From assembly GCF_001886815.1 (NCBI RefSeq), contig NZ_CP018099.1, forward strand, positions 1,796,501 to 1,860,500: a stretch of DNA of 64,000 nucleotides, given 5' to 3'. This stretch comes from Caldithrix abyssi DSM 13497 (GTDB taxonomy: Bacteria > Calditrichota > Calditrichia > Calditrichales > Calditrichaceae). Below, one piece after another: positions 8,835 through 16,420 of the stretch. The notes beneath the pieces were generated by a model that saw only the letters and a list, made by a program, of their open reading frames with translations, did no database searches and was not told where the DNA came from. Within the stretch, counting starts at the first letter, position 1. Every line of letters begins with the position of its first letter. Position numbers and translations under genes: made by a program.

Positions 8835-9089
8835 ATGAAAACGACGATCACCATTTGTCTGGGAAGCTCGTGTTTTACGCGGGGCAATAATAATGTCTTA
8901 AAGATTATTCAGGAGTATATTAAAGAAAATGAATTAGAAGATACAGTGGTACTACACGGGTCTTTATGCGAAGACAAATGTAAACGCGGTCCCAACATAA
9001 AAATTGGCGAAAGTGAATATAGCGAGGTTGACCCTGGCAGTGTCATTGATATTTTAAACCACCATTTTGGAAGTAAAAGAAAATGCTAA
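8835..9089 (+). CDS. Small thioredoxin-like [2Fe-2S] ferredoxin (NuoE/HndA-like)
   Basis: 84 residues with the fold and four cysteines of the 24-kDa/NuoE C-terminal domain: C8 and C13 (ICLGSSC), C45 and C49 (GSLCEDKCKRGPN). It should bind one [2Fe-2S] cluster and pass electrons to or from the hydrogenase encoded next. Its end overlaps the start of that gene by 7 bases, so they are translationally coupled. Hfs-type hydrogenase operons start with a gene of this kind (from memory). The ribosome site is weak (GGGG about 11 bases upstream). Confidence 0.8.
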   Translation: MKTTITICLGSSCFTRGNNNVLKIIQEYIKENELEDTVVLHGSLCEDKCKRGPNIKIGESEYSEVDPGSVIDILNHHFGSKRKC

Positions 9090-9982
9090 AGAGTTATTAT
9101 CCTATTTATACGGAAGAATCTGCGTGCCAGGACTGCTATAAATGCGTACGCGAATGCCCTGTTAAAGCCATTAAAATTGAGGGAGGGCATGCAGAAATCA
9201 TTCAGGAATTGTGCATTTTATGCGGTCGTTGCGTTCAGGTATGCCCGATTTCTGCCAAAAAAATACGGAACGATATTAACCGAGTAAAGCAGCTGTTAAA
9301 GCTCAAAGAAAAAGTGATGGTATCGCTGGCGCCTTCTTTTATTAGCGAGTTTCAAGACATTGCGCCTGAACAACTCATTGCCGGTCTGAAAAAACTGGGA
9401 TTCTATGGCGTATCAGAAACGGCATTGGGAGCCGAGCAGGTTTCGGCTGCTTCCGCCCATCTCTTTGAATCGTCATCGCAGCCGATCATGATTTCATCAG
9501 CCTGTCCTACCGTTGTGGAATTTATTACCAAATACCAAACAGACCTGGCAAAATACATTACCGGTCTTTATTCTCCTTTGCTGGCGCATTGTAAACTGTT
9601 AAGAAATATCTATGGCCATGATATTGGAATTGTTTTTGTCGGCCCCTGTATTTCAAAAAAATACGAGGCCGATACACATTCTGATTTATTAAATATTTCC
9701 ATCACTTTTAAATATTTAAAACAGTGGTTTGAACAGGAAAATATTGTGCTTGCAGAACTGAAACCGGACAAATCCGATGTTTTTATTCCTCATAAAGCTC
9801 AGGAAGGAGCGCTTTATCCTGTTGACGGCGGCATGATTGCAGGGATTAAAGCCAATTGCAATGTAATTACTCCGAATTTTATAAGTATTTCTGGCATAGG
9901 GAATATAAAAAAAGCGCTGGAAAATTTAGAAGACTCTGAAACAGGGCACAAAATATTTTTGGCTCTACTGGGATTTTTGTGA
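9083..9982 (+). CDS. Sensory [FeFe]-hydrogenase, 5' fragment
   Basis: 299 codons as they now stand; the last 7 codons come from the IS end. Two [4Fe-4S] motifs fill about residues 10-60 (CQDCYKCVRECP and CILCGRCVQVCP). The H-domain follows with motif 1 as SSACP (often TSCCP in catalytic enzymes) and motif 2 as GPCISKKYEAD. Motif 3 is missing because of the insertion, so a normal H-cluster cannot be completed. The altered motif 1 fits the sensory class. The fragment may be expressed but is unlikely to be a working hydrogenase. Confidence 0.85.
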   Translation: MLKSYYPIYTEESACQDCYKCVRECPVKAIKIEGGHAEIIQELCILCGRCVQVCPISAKKIRNDINRVKQLLKLKEKVMVSLAPSFISEFQDIAPEQLIAGLKKLGFYGVSETALGAEQVSAASAHLFESSSQPIMISSACPTVVEFITKYQTDLAKYITGLYSPLLAHCKLLRNIYGHDIGIVFVGPCISKKYEADTHSDLLNISITFKYLKQWFEQENIVLAELKPDKSDVFIPHKAQEGALYPVDGGMIAGIKANCNVITPNFISISGIGNIKKALENLEDSETGHKIFLALLGFL

Positions 9983-11248
9983 AAAACAAAAATAATCCTT
10001 AGATTGAGTTTATGAAAGATAAAGAATTATTTAAACAGATTTTGGGACTTTCGCATCCCTGGGAAGTTTCTAAAGTTGACTTAGATATTGCGAATGAGGA
10101 AGTAGAAATAGAGATTATCTATAAGTCAAAAAAAGGTTTTTGTCCCGAATGCGAAGTGGAATATGATATTTATGATCACCGCGAAAAACGTCGTTGGCGG
10201 CATTTGGATACATGCCAAATGAAGACCTATATTGTCTGCAAAGTACCCCGCATTAAATGCAAGGAACATGGAGTAAAAACGATCAAAGTACCTTGGGCAG
10301 AAAAGTCGAGTCGAACGACTTTATTATTTGAACGTTTTGCTATTGAGTTATTACTGGCCTCCAAGAACCAGAGCAAAACGGCACAATTTTTACGGATCAG
10401 CTTTGATATGCTTCATCATATAATGAGCAAAGCAGTGGAACGCGGGCTATCACGCCGAACGGAAGAGGACATTAAATATATCGGGATAGATGAGAAGAGT
10501 ATGAAAAGAGGTCATACTTATGTAAGCGTATTATCCGATAGTGAAAGAAGACGTGTAATAGATGTAAGTGAAGGTCGCACAACAAGCTCTGCCAGTTCGT
10601 TAATAAACAAGGGATTAACAGAGAAACAAAAGGAGGGCCTCAAAGCGGTCAGTATGGATATGTGGAAAGCTTTTATTAAAGCTGTTCAAAAGGAGCTTCC
10701 CAATGCTTCCATAGTGCATGACAAATTTCATATAATGAAGTATTTAAATGATGGAGTGGATAAAACCAGACGAGAGGAAGCCCGTAAATTACAAAAATCT
10801 AATGATAAAACCTTAGTGAAAAGTAAATATTTATTTTTAAAGAATCTGGAAAATATGACGGACAAGCAATTATCGCGTTTCAGAAAAATTCAAGAACTTA
10901 ACCTTATCACTTCCCAGGCTTGGGCGGCCAAAGAGAACTTCAAAGAATTCTTTAGGAGTGAAACAATAAATGATGCGAAATTTTTTTTTGCGGAATGGTA
11001 TCAGGATATTAAGGAACGTTCTTTAAATAAAATGATTAAAGTAGCAAAAATGCTCATTGCTCATTCAGATGGCTTATTAAACTATATAAGATATCAGATA
11101 GATAATTCAGTAGCCGAATGGTTGAACGGCAAGATACAGGAGATAAAAACAGTTGGTAGAGGCTTTAGAAAATTTGAAAATTTTAGGATAGCAATACTTT
11201 TCTTTCTTGGTAAATTAGACCTTTTTCCACAGGAATCCCAGTAGAGCC
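9961..11248 (+). mobile_element. ISL3-like insertion sequence, copy 1
   Basis: 1288 bp with terminal inverted repeats GGCTCTACTGGGATT on the left and the exact complement on the right; imperfect similarity continues inward. It is flanked by a perfect 8-bp duplication ATATTTTT (9953-9960 and 11249-11256), the length typical of ISL3 elements. It carries a single transposase gene on the plus strand and sits in the same orientation as the host operon. Confidence 0.95.
10012..11244 (+). CDS. ISL3-family transposase, copy 1
   Basis: 410 residues. The N-terminal part has a zinc-finger-like region (CPECEVEY with further cysteines at about 65-83) and the DDE domain follows: Asp in YIGIDEKS, Asp in VSMDMWKAF, and a C-terminal NSVAEWLNGKIQEIK that corresponds to the family's Glu region, followed by GRGFRKFENF. 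It looks intact. It differs from the copy at 36321 by only two residues (L/P in KNLEN versus KNPEN, E/G in IKERS versus IKGRS). Confidence 0.93.
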   Translation: MKDKELFKQILGLSHPWEVSKVDLDIANEEVEIEIIYKSKKGFCPECEVEYDIYDHREKRRWRHLDTCQMKTYIVCKVPRIKCKEHGVKTIKVPWAEKSSRTTLLFERFAIELLLASKNQSKTAQFLRISFDMLHHIMSKAVERGLSRRTEEDIKYIGIDEKSMKRGHTYVSVLSDSERRRVIDVSEGRTTSSASSLINKGLTEKQKEGLKAVSMDMWKAFIKAVQKELPNASIVHDKFHIMKYLNDGVDKTRREEARKLQKSNDKTLVKSKYLFLKNLENMTDKQLSRFRKIQELNLITSQAWAAKENFKEFFRSETINDAKFFFAEWYQDIKERSLNKMIKVAKMLIAHSDGLLNYIRYQIDNSVAEWLNGKIQEIKTVGRGFRKFENFRIAILFFLGKLDLFPQESQ

Positions 11249-11256
11249 ATATTTTT

Positions 11257-12094
11257 AGAGCTCTTAGCGTGTGAAGGCGGATGTATAAACGGCCCGATGA
11301 GCAAAAACAATTCACAAACGGTACTGAAAAGAATAAAGGTGATCAATTATGCCGAATATCCTGCTGGCCAGATTCCACGGAAAGCGGAAATAGATATTCG
11401 CGAAGAGATTAGCGTTCAAGAAGTAACGCAGAATATTTATGGCGAAAGTGAAATACGGCAGGCCTTACAGATTGTTGGCAAACACACTTCCGAAGATGAG
11501 TTAAATTGCGGCGCCTGCGGCTACAACTCCTGTCGGGAATTTGCCGCGGCTCTTCTGGAAGGTAAAGCCGAACAACCAATGTGCGTTTCTTATATGCGAA
11601 AATTGGCGCAACGCAAGGCCAACGCCTTAATAAAAACCATGCCGTCGGGTGTGGTCATTATTGATCAAGACCTGAGAATTATTGAATGTAATTACCTTTT
11701 TGCACAAATGATGGGCGAAGAGACAAAACAAATTTATGAAGTACAACCCGGGTTGGTCGGCGCTAATTTTAGAAAAATTTTCCCACACAGTGAATTATTC
11801 AGCGAAGTTCTGGAAACAGGTAAAGACATCAGTAATAAAAAAATAACATTAAAAAATTCGGTTCTTTCCGTTTCGATTTTTACCATCGAAGAGAACAAAA
11901 TTGTCGGCGGAATCTTTGAGGACATTACCACGACCACTGTTAAAAAAGATATGATCGTGCAAAAATCAAAAGATGTAATCAAAAAGAACCTGGAAACCGT
12001 TCAAAAGATCGCCTATCTTTTAGGGGAAAACGCGTCTGAAACGGAGATAATTTTAAACTCGATCATTGATGGATTTGAAAATGACGAAGAATGA
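11257..12094 (+). CDS. Sensory [FeFe]-hydrogenase, 3' fragment (Fes + PAS)
   Basis: The 3' part of the split gene. The first codons give ELLACEGGCINGP, the lost H-cluster motif 3. Then come a Fes-type [4Fe-4S] domain (CGACGYNSCREFA with a later Cys in QPMCVSYM) and a PAS domain (about 340 bases onward; VVIIDQDLRIIECN). A protein could start at ATG 11297, though no ribosome site precedes it; it would hold only the Fes and PAS parts. The end overlaps the phosphatase start. Confidence 0.8.
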
Positions 12095-13274
12095 TGAATA
12101 TTTTTTTGATGTGGATTTTTTTCAGAGGTGCAAACATCATCAAATGGCGCCTGGCGATGTTTTCTTTCTTAAAAAGCGAAAAACCGACGATCGTTTAATA
12201 GCGGTTTTATCGGACGGCCTGGGGAGCGGCATTAAGGCTAACGTTCTGGCTACGTTAACCGCAACCATGGCCTCCAATTTCATTTATAACAATTACGACA
12301 TAAAAAAGACGGCTCAACTTATTATGAGCACTTTGCCTGTTTGTAAGGTCAGAAAAATCAGTTATTCTACCATGAGCATTGTGGATATTCAGAGTAACGG
12401 GAAAGTAAAAATTGCTGAATATGATAATCCAGAATTCCTTTTATTTAAAAACGATCGCCCGGTAAACGTTAAAAAAGAAAAGGAAGAAATTAATGTAAAT
12501 AACGAAAAAAAGCTCTTTTACTTTTGTGAATTTAACTTTGAACCGGGCGACAGAATTATCATCTACTCCGATGGGGTTGTTCAATCTGGCATTGGGAAAC
12601 CGGCTTCTCCCCTGGGCTGGGGAGAAGATTCGGCTCAGGAATACATTCGCTCTATTTTACAGGCAGCCCCAAATATCTCTTCCAGAGAACTGGCCAGACA
12701 AGTCGTTTTTAAGGCCGTGCAAAATGATGACAACATTCCCAGAGATGACATTACCTGCGCAGTGGTCTATTTCAGAAAGCCGCGCAGACTTTTGTTAATT
12801 TCCGGACCTCCATTTGACAAAACAAAAGATTCTTACATCGCAGAACAGATTAAAAACTATCCGGGGAAAAAGATAATTTGCGGCGGCACCACGGCTAATA
12901 TTATAGCCAGGGAATTAAAGCGGGAAATAACAGTAAACTTAAATAACATGGATTATAGTCTGCCGCCTCCGTCCACTATGGAAGGCGTGGATTTAGTTAC
13001 CGAAGGCATTATGACGCTGGCCAAAGTAGCGGAACTGCTGGAAAAGCACGTCAATTTTGAAGTGCGCGGGGCCACAACGAATCCGGCGTTAGAAATCATC
13101 GACCTGTTATTGCAATCGGATATTATTCAATTTATTGTTGGCACGCGGATTAATGAATTCCACCAGAACCCTAACATGCCTGTGGAGTTAGGGATTAGAC
13201 GGAATGTCATCAAAAAAATTGCAAAGTTATTGGAAGAAAAATATTTCAAAAAAACAAAAATTGATTTTGTTTAA
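12069..13274 (+). CDS. SpoIIE-type serine phosphatase (HfsC-like)
   Basis: About 401 residues. Residues 1-245 form a PP2C/SpoIIE phosphatase with metal-binding motifs SDGLGSGIKANV, IIYSDGVVQSGIG and RDDITCAVVYF. A second domain follows (about 245-400: ISGPPFDKTKDSYIAE, ICGGTTANIIA), not recognised by name but seen with such phosphatases in hydrogenase operons. Such proteins would dephosphorylate a partner, so it is a plausible output for the PAS hydrogenase. The ATG at 12069 overlaps the upstream gene by 26 bases; ATG 12081 or TTG 12066 are alternatives. No DNA-binding domain is seen. Confidence 0.8.
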   Translation: MDLKMTKNDEYFFDVDFFQRCKHHQMAPGDVFFLKKRKTDDRLIAVLSDGLGSGIKANVLATLTATMASNFIYNNYDIKKTAQLIMSTLPVCKVRKISYSTMSIVDIQSNGKVKIAEYDNPEFLLFKNDRPVNVKKEKEEINVNNEKKLFYFCEFNFEPGDRIIIYSDGVVQSGIGKPASPLGWGEDSAQEYIRSILQAAPNISSRELARQVVFKAVQNDDNIPRDDITCAVVYFRKPRRLLLISGPPFDKTKDSYIAEQIKNYPGKKIICGGTTANIIARELKREITVNLNNMDYSLPPPSTMEGVDLVTEGIMTLAKVAELLEKHVNFEVRGATTNPALEIIDLLLQSDIIQFIVGTRINEFHQNPNMPVELGIRRNVIKKIAKLLEEKYFKKTKIDFV

Positions 13275-13309
13275 AATGAAAGTAAACCATTAATAAGAGA
13301 GAGTCGTTT

Positions 13310-13543
13310 ATGAAAATCACAGTTTGTGTGGGAACATATTGTCATTTAATGGGCAGCATGACATTATATAATTTTCTTGAGGATTATTTGAAAAGGCATC
13401 CCGATGCTTTTGAACTGGAAATGAGTAATTGCCTCGATGTGTGCAACCGCGAATCCTGCGAGGCTCCAATTTTAAAAATGGATGAGAAAATTTATTCTAA
13501 GATGTCTGTTGAAAAATTAAAAACCATTTTAAAGGAATTGTAG
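13310..13543 (+). CDS. Second small thioredoxin-like [2Fe-2S] protein
   Basis: 77 residues related to the first small protein: cysteines at VCVGTYC (C6 and C12 by eye), then a pair in NCLDVCNRESC. It likely holds one [2Fe-2S] cluster and serves the hydrogenase encoded 4 bases downstream. The extra Cys in NRESCEAP is unusual. A GA-rich stretch (AAGAGAGAG) about 8 bases before the ATG may serve as ribosome site. Confidence 0.72.
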   Translation: MKITVCVGTYCHLMGSMTLYNFLEDYLKRHPDAFELEMSNCLDVCNRESCEAPILKMDEKIYSKMSVEKLKTILKEL

Positions 13544-13547
13544 AGCC

Positions 13548-14933
13548 ATGCCTTACATAACAGAAGTTACGCTTTTAAAACGCAAAATTCTCTCTTTGAT
13601 CAGTGAGAAAATGTTTAACGGTACTCTGAAAGAGGATCTCCGTAATATTGCTTATATACTCATACCTGACGATACAAAACCGCTGAAGTGCTGTATCTAT
13701 TTTGACAGGGCGCTTACCAAACAAAAAATAAAACTGATATTGGGATTAGACCATATCAAATACAAAAACGTAGCCTGGTCTGACATTTATAATGACTTTG
13801 AAAAAAATAACGGTAAAGAGATACCGCTTATTACGGTGTTGCGCGACGCCTGCAACGGATGCCCGCAAAAACGCTATTATATAACGGAAGCCTGTCAACA
13901 CTGTCTGGCGCATCCATGCGTTTTGAACTGCCCCAAAAACGCCATTACCATTGAAAGCGACAGAGCCGTTATTGACGAAGAGAAATGTGTGAAATGCGGA
14001 ATCTGCGTCAAAATATGTCCGTTTAACGCCATCATTGAGGTGCATAAGCCCTGTGAATACGCCTGTCCAACCGGAGCCATTACAACAGACGAGAACAATA
14101 TTGCGGTAATCGATGAGGAAAAATGCATCTACTGCGGCCAGTGTATTATCGGCTGCCCTTTTGGCGCCATTGTTGAGAGAACGGATATTCTGCAAGTTAT
14201 TAAAAAAATCAAGGAAAATAAAAATTTAGTGGCTCTGGTGGCGCCTTCAGCGGTTGGCCAGTTTTCGCCCAAAGCAACCATGAAACAGTTGTGCACCGCC
14301 CTGAAATTGATTGGCTTCAAAAAAGTTTACGAGCTGGCTTATTTTGCCGATTTGATCGCCCGGGAAGAAGCCGCTGAGTTAAAAGAAAAAAAAGCAGAAA
14401 ACCAGACCTTAACCTCTTCGTGCTGTCCGGCGTGGGTGTATTTTGCCCGGAAGGGAAGAAAAAATTTTGCGAAAACACTGTCTAACGCATTAAGCCCGAT
14501 GGCCAGGGCCGCCGAAGCAAAAAAGGGCGATGAAATCTTTGTATTTATTGGCCCCTGTTTAAGTAAAAAGAGAGAAGCGGAAAGTACGGCCATCGATTAT
14601 GTTTTGACTTTTGAAGAACTGGCCTGCTTATTTACGGCTAAAAAAATTGACGTGCTCTCCTGCGAGGAATCTGAGTTTGATGTGGAAGGGCCCCGACCGG
14701 GAAGAATATTTGCTGTTTCGGGAGGCGTTACAGAAGCCATAAAACACTACGCTGGTACAGAATTTAACACAGAAAAAATAAATGGACTGGATAAAGATTC
14801 CATTAAATATTTGCAAAGATTAAAAGGTGTTGATTTTATAGAGGTTATGGCCTGCGAAAATGGTTGTATTGGCGGACCGTTTGTTGTAACCAATCCCAAA
14901 AGAACCGCTAAATTAATCGAAAATACGGAATAA
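13548..14933 (+). CDS. [FeFe]-hydrogenase with ferredoxin domains (HfsD/HydA-like)
   Basis: 461 residues. Cysteine-rich ferredoxin part at about 100-205 (CNGCPQKRYY, CQHCLAHPCVLNCP, CVKCGICVKICP, CEYACP, CIYCGQCIIGCP). The H-domain has all three motifs: SSCCPAWVYF, GPCLSKKREAE and FIEVMACENGCIGGP. Unlike the split gene it keeps all four H-cluster cysteines and looks catalytic. It likely belongs to the monomeric ferredoxin-linked class (group B by resemblance, not proved). The maturation genes hydE, hydF and hydG are not in the window. It is the last gene of the operon. Confidence 0.85.
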   Translation: MPYITEVTLLKRKILSLISEKMFNGTLKEDLRNIAYILIPDDTKPLKCCIYFDRALTKQKIKLILGLDHIKYKNVAWSDIYNDFEKNNGKEIPLITVLRDACNGCPQKRYYITEACQHCLAHPCVLNCPKNAITIESDRAVIDEEKCVKCGICVKICPFNAIIEVHKPCEYACPTGAITTDENNIAVIDEEKCIYCGQCIIGCPFGAIVERTDILQVIKKIKENKNLVALVAPSAVGQFSPKATMKQLCTALKLIGFKKVYELAYFADLIAREEAAELKEKKAENQTLTSSCCPAWVYFARKGRKNFAKTLSNALSPMARAAEAKKGDEIFVFIGPCLSKKREAESTAIDYVLTFEELACLFTAKKIDVLSCEESEFDVEGPRPGRIFAVSGGVTEAIKHYAGTEFNTEKINGLDKDSIKYLQRLKGVDFIEVMACENGCIGGPFVVTNPKRTAKLIENTE

Positions 14934-14957
14934 CAAAGTGAAAAAACGCATAACACA

Positions 14958-14982
14958 GATTAACGGTATGAAGCGGTTAATC
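14958..14982 (+). terminator. Possible stem-loop after hydrogenase operon
   Basis: GATTAAC and GTTAATC pair across an 11-base loop, 25 bases after the last stop. No clear T-run follows (GTTTGTTC), so the call is weak. The remainder of the gap to 15165 shows no gene. Confidence 0.25.
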
Positions 14983-15165
14983 GTTTGTTCATTAAATGCA
15001 ACGCTCCAGTTTAAAGCAGGAACCTTCTTCACCAATCCTTAAGGAGGCACAATTGGTTGGCGGGGAAGTTAAGGGGGTGGTTTAAAAAGTAAATGTCGCA
15101 CTTTGCCATATTTTTTTCTGAGGAATTAGCATGACTTTTTTAATGCACTATGTTCGATTTCGCCG

Positions 15166-16302
15166 TTACGCTTCAGCCAGCGCCTCTCTTATTTTTCGAG
15201 CCAGTTGTTCCACAGAAAATGGCTTTTGGAGATAATGAAACTCTTTTTTGCTCAGCTGCCCATCCTCTACAATATTATCCGTGTAACCGGAAATCAGGAT
15301 CACTTTTACATCCGGCTGTCGTCTTTTTACAATTTTTACCATTTCAAGCCCGTTCATATCGGGCATCACAACATCGCTTATGATCAGATCAAAAGCGATG
15401 TTGTGCTTTTCGATTAAGTCGATGGCCTTTCTTCCATTTTCGGCCTCAATGACTTTATAATGTAAGGATTTTAAAGCGTTTGATGTAAATTCGCGCACCT
15501 GCGCGTCGTCTTCAACCAGTAAAATGGTTTCTGTTCCAACATATTCTTTTTCCCTTGCTATTCTTTTTTCCACCGCAGGTTTTTCACTGGTGGTTGGGAA
15601 ATAGATTTTAAAGGTGGTTCCCTCTCCCGGCATGGAATGAACGCTGATATAGCCATTGTGCTGCTTAACAATCCCATAAACAAGGGCTAACCCCAAACCC
15701 GTTCCCTGGCCTTTTTCTTTGGTGGTAAAAAAAGGTTCAAATATTCTCGTTTTGGTTTTCTCATCCATTCCGAGGCCGGTATCTGCTATGGAAAGATAAA
15801 CGTATGAACCTTTTTTGCTGCCAGGATGGGCGCCCACAAATTCATCATCTAAGATGACATTACCTGTTTCAATTAAAATTTCCTTTTTAGCTTCCGGTTG
15901 TTTGTTTAAACGAATGGCATCGCGCGCATTAACCAATAAATTCATAATAATTTGTTCGAGATGCGATTTGTCGGCTTTGATCCGATGAATATGGCTATCC
16001 AATTTTTTTTCAAGATAGATATCTTCGCCGATCAATCGTTTAAGCATTTTCTCCATGGAAGCTATAATTTCATTAATATTAATCACTTCCGATTTTGAAA
16101 CCTGTTTGCGGCTAAAAGCTAATAGCTGGTTGGTTAATTCAGCCGCCCTCTTTCCCGCCTCGGAAATCGCAGAAACCGCTTTATGGAGTGGGTGATCTTC
16201 ATTCATGGATAAACGCATCAATTCGGCGTAACCATTAATCACCGTTAAAAGATTGTTAAAGTCATGCGCCACGCCGCCGGCCAGCGTTCCAATGGATTCC
16301 AT
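15166..16302 (-). CDS. Hybrid kinase core + receiver (3' part of broken gene)
   Basis: 378 residues from the internal ATG. HisKA-type helix with H-box in TLAGGVAHDFNNLLTVINGY. HATPase: N-box in LLVNARDAI, DTGLGMD and GQGTGLGLALVYGI. Receiver at about 255-375 (ILLVEDDAQ, Asp in LIISDVVMPDMNG, ISGYT, QKPF). All motifs look intact. It lacks a convincing ribosome site at this start and by sequence continues from the upstream frame. Alone it would be a sensorless kinase. Confidence 0.85.
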   Translation of the reverse strand: MESIGTLAGGVAHDFNNLLTVINGYAELMRLSMNEDHPLHKAVSAISEAGKRAAELTNQLLAFSRKQVSKSEVININEIIASMEKMLKRLIGEDIYLEKKLDSHIHRIKADKSHLEQIIMNLLVNARDAIRLNKQPEAKKEILIETGNVILDDEFVGAHPGSKKGSYVYLSIADTGLGMDEKTKTRIFEPFFTTKEKGQGTGLGLALVYGIVKQHNGYISVHSMPGEGTTFKIYFPTTSEKPAVEKRIAREKEYVGTETILLVEDDAQVREFTSNALKSLHYKVIEAENGRKAIDLIEKHNIAFDLIISDVVMPDMNGLEMVKIVKRRQPDVKVILISGYTDNIVEDGQLSKKEFHYLQKPFSVEQLARKIREALAEA

Positions 16303-16420
16303 CTTTTGCGCCTGGTGCAGCTGGTTTTCTAACTCTTTTTCGCGCGTAACATCCCTGGCAATTTTACAATAATTAGTGATTTTACCGTCCTTATCTATAA
16401 GCGGAAAGATAACCGCATCC

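Larger units (their letters stand above)
9083..12094 (+). pseudogene. Sensory [FeFe]-hydrogenase (HydS/HfsB-like) split by IS
   Basis: Reading 9083-9960 directly onto 11257-12094 gives 1716 bases, an uninterrupted frame of 571 codons plus stop, and creates LELLACEGGCINGP across the junction, the third cysteine motif of the H-cluster. The restored order is two [4Fe-4S] clusters, an H-domain, a 4Fe-4S Fes-type domain and PAS. This is the architecture of group C (putative sensory) [FeFe]-hydrogenases, thought to sense hydrogen and signal rather than produce it. The insertion separates the Fes and PAS domains from the catalytic part and removes two of the four H-cluster cysteines. The two pieces are described separately. 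Confidence 0.88.
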
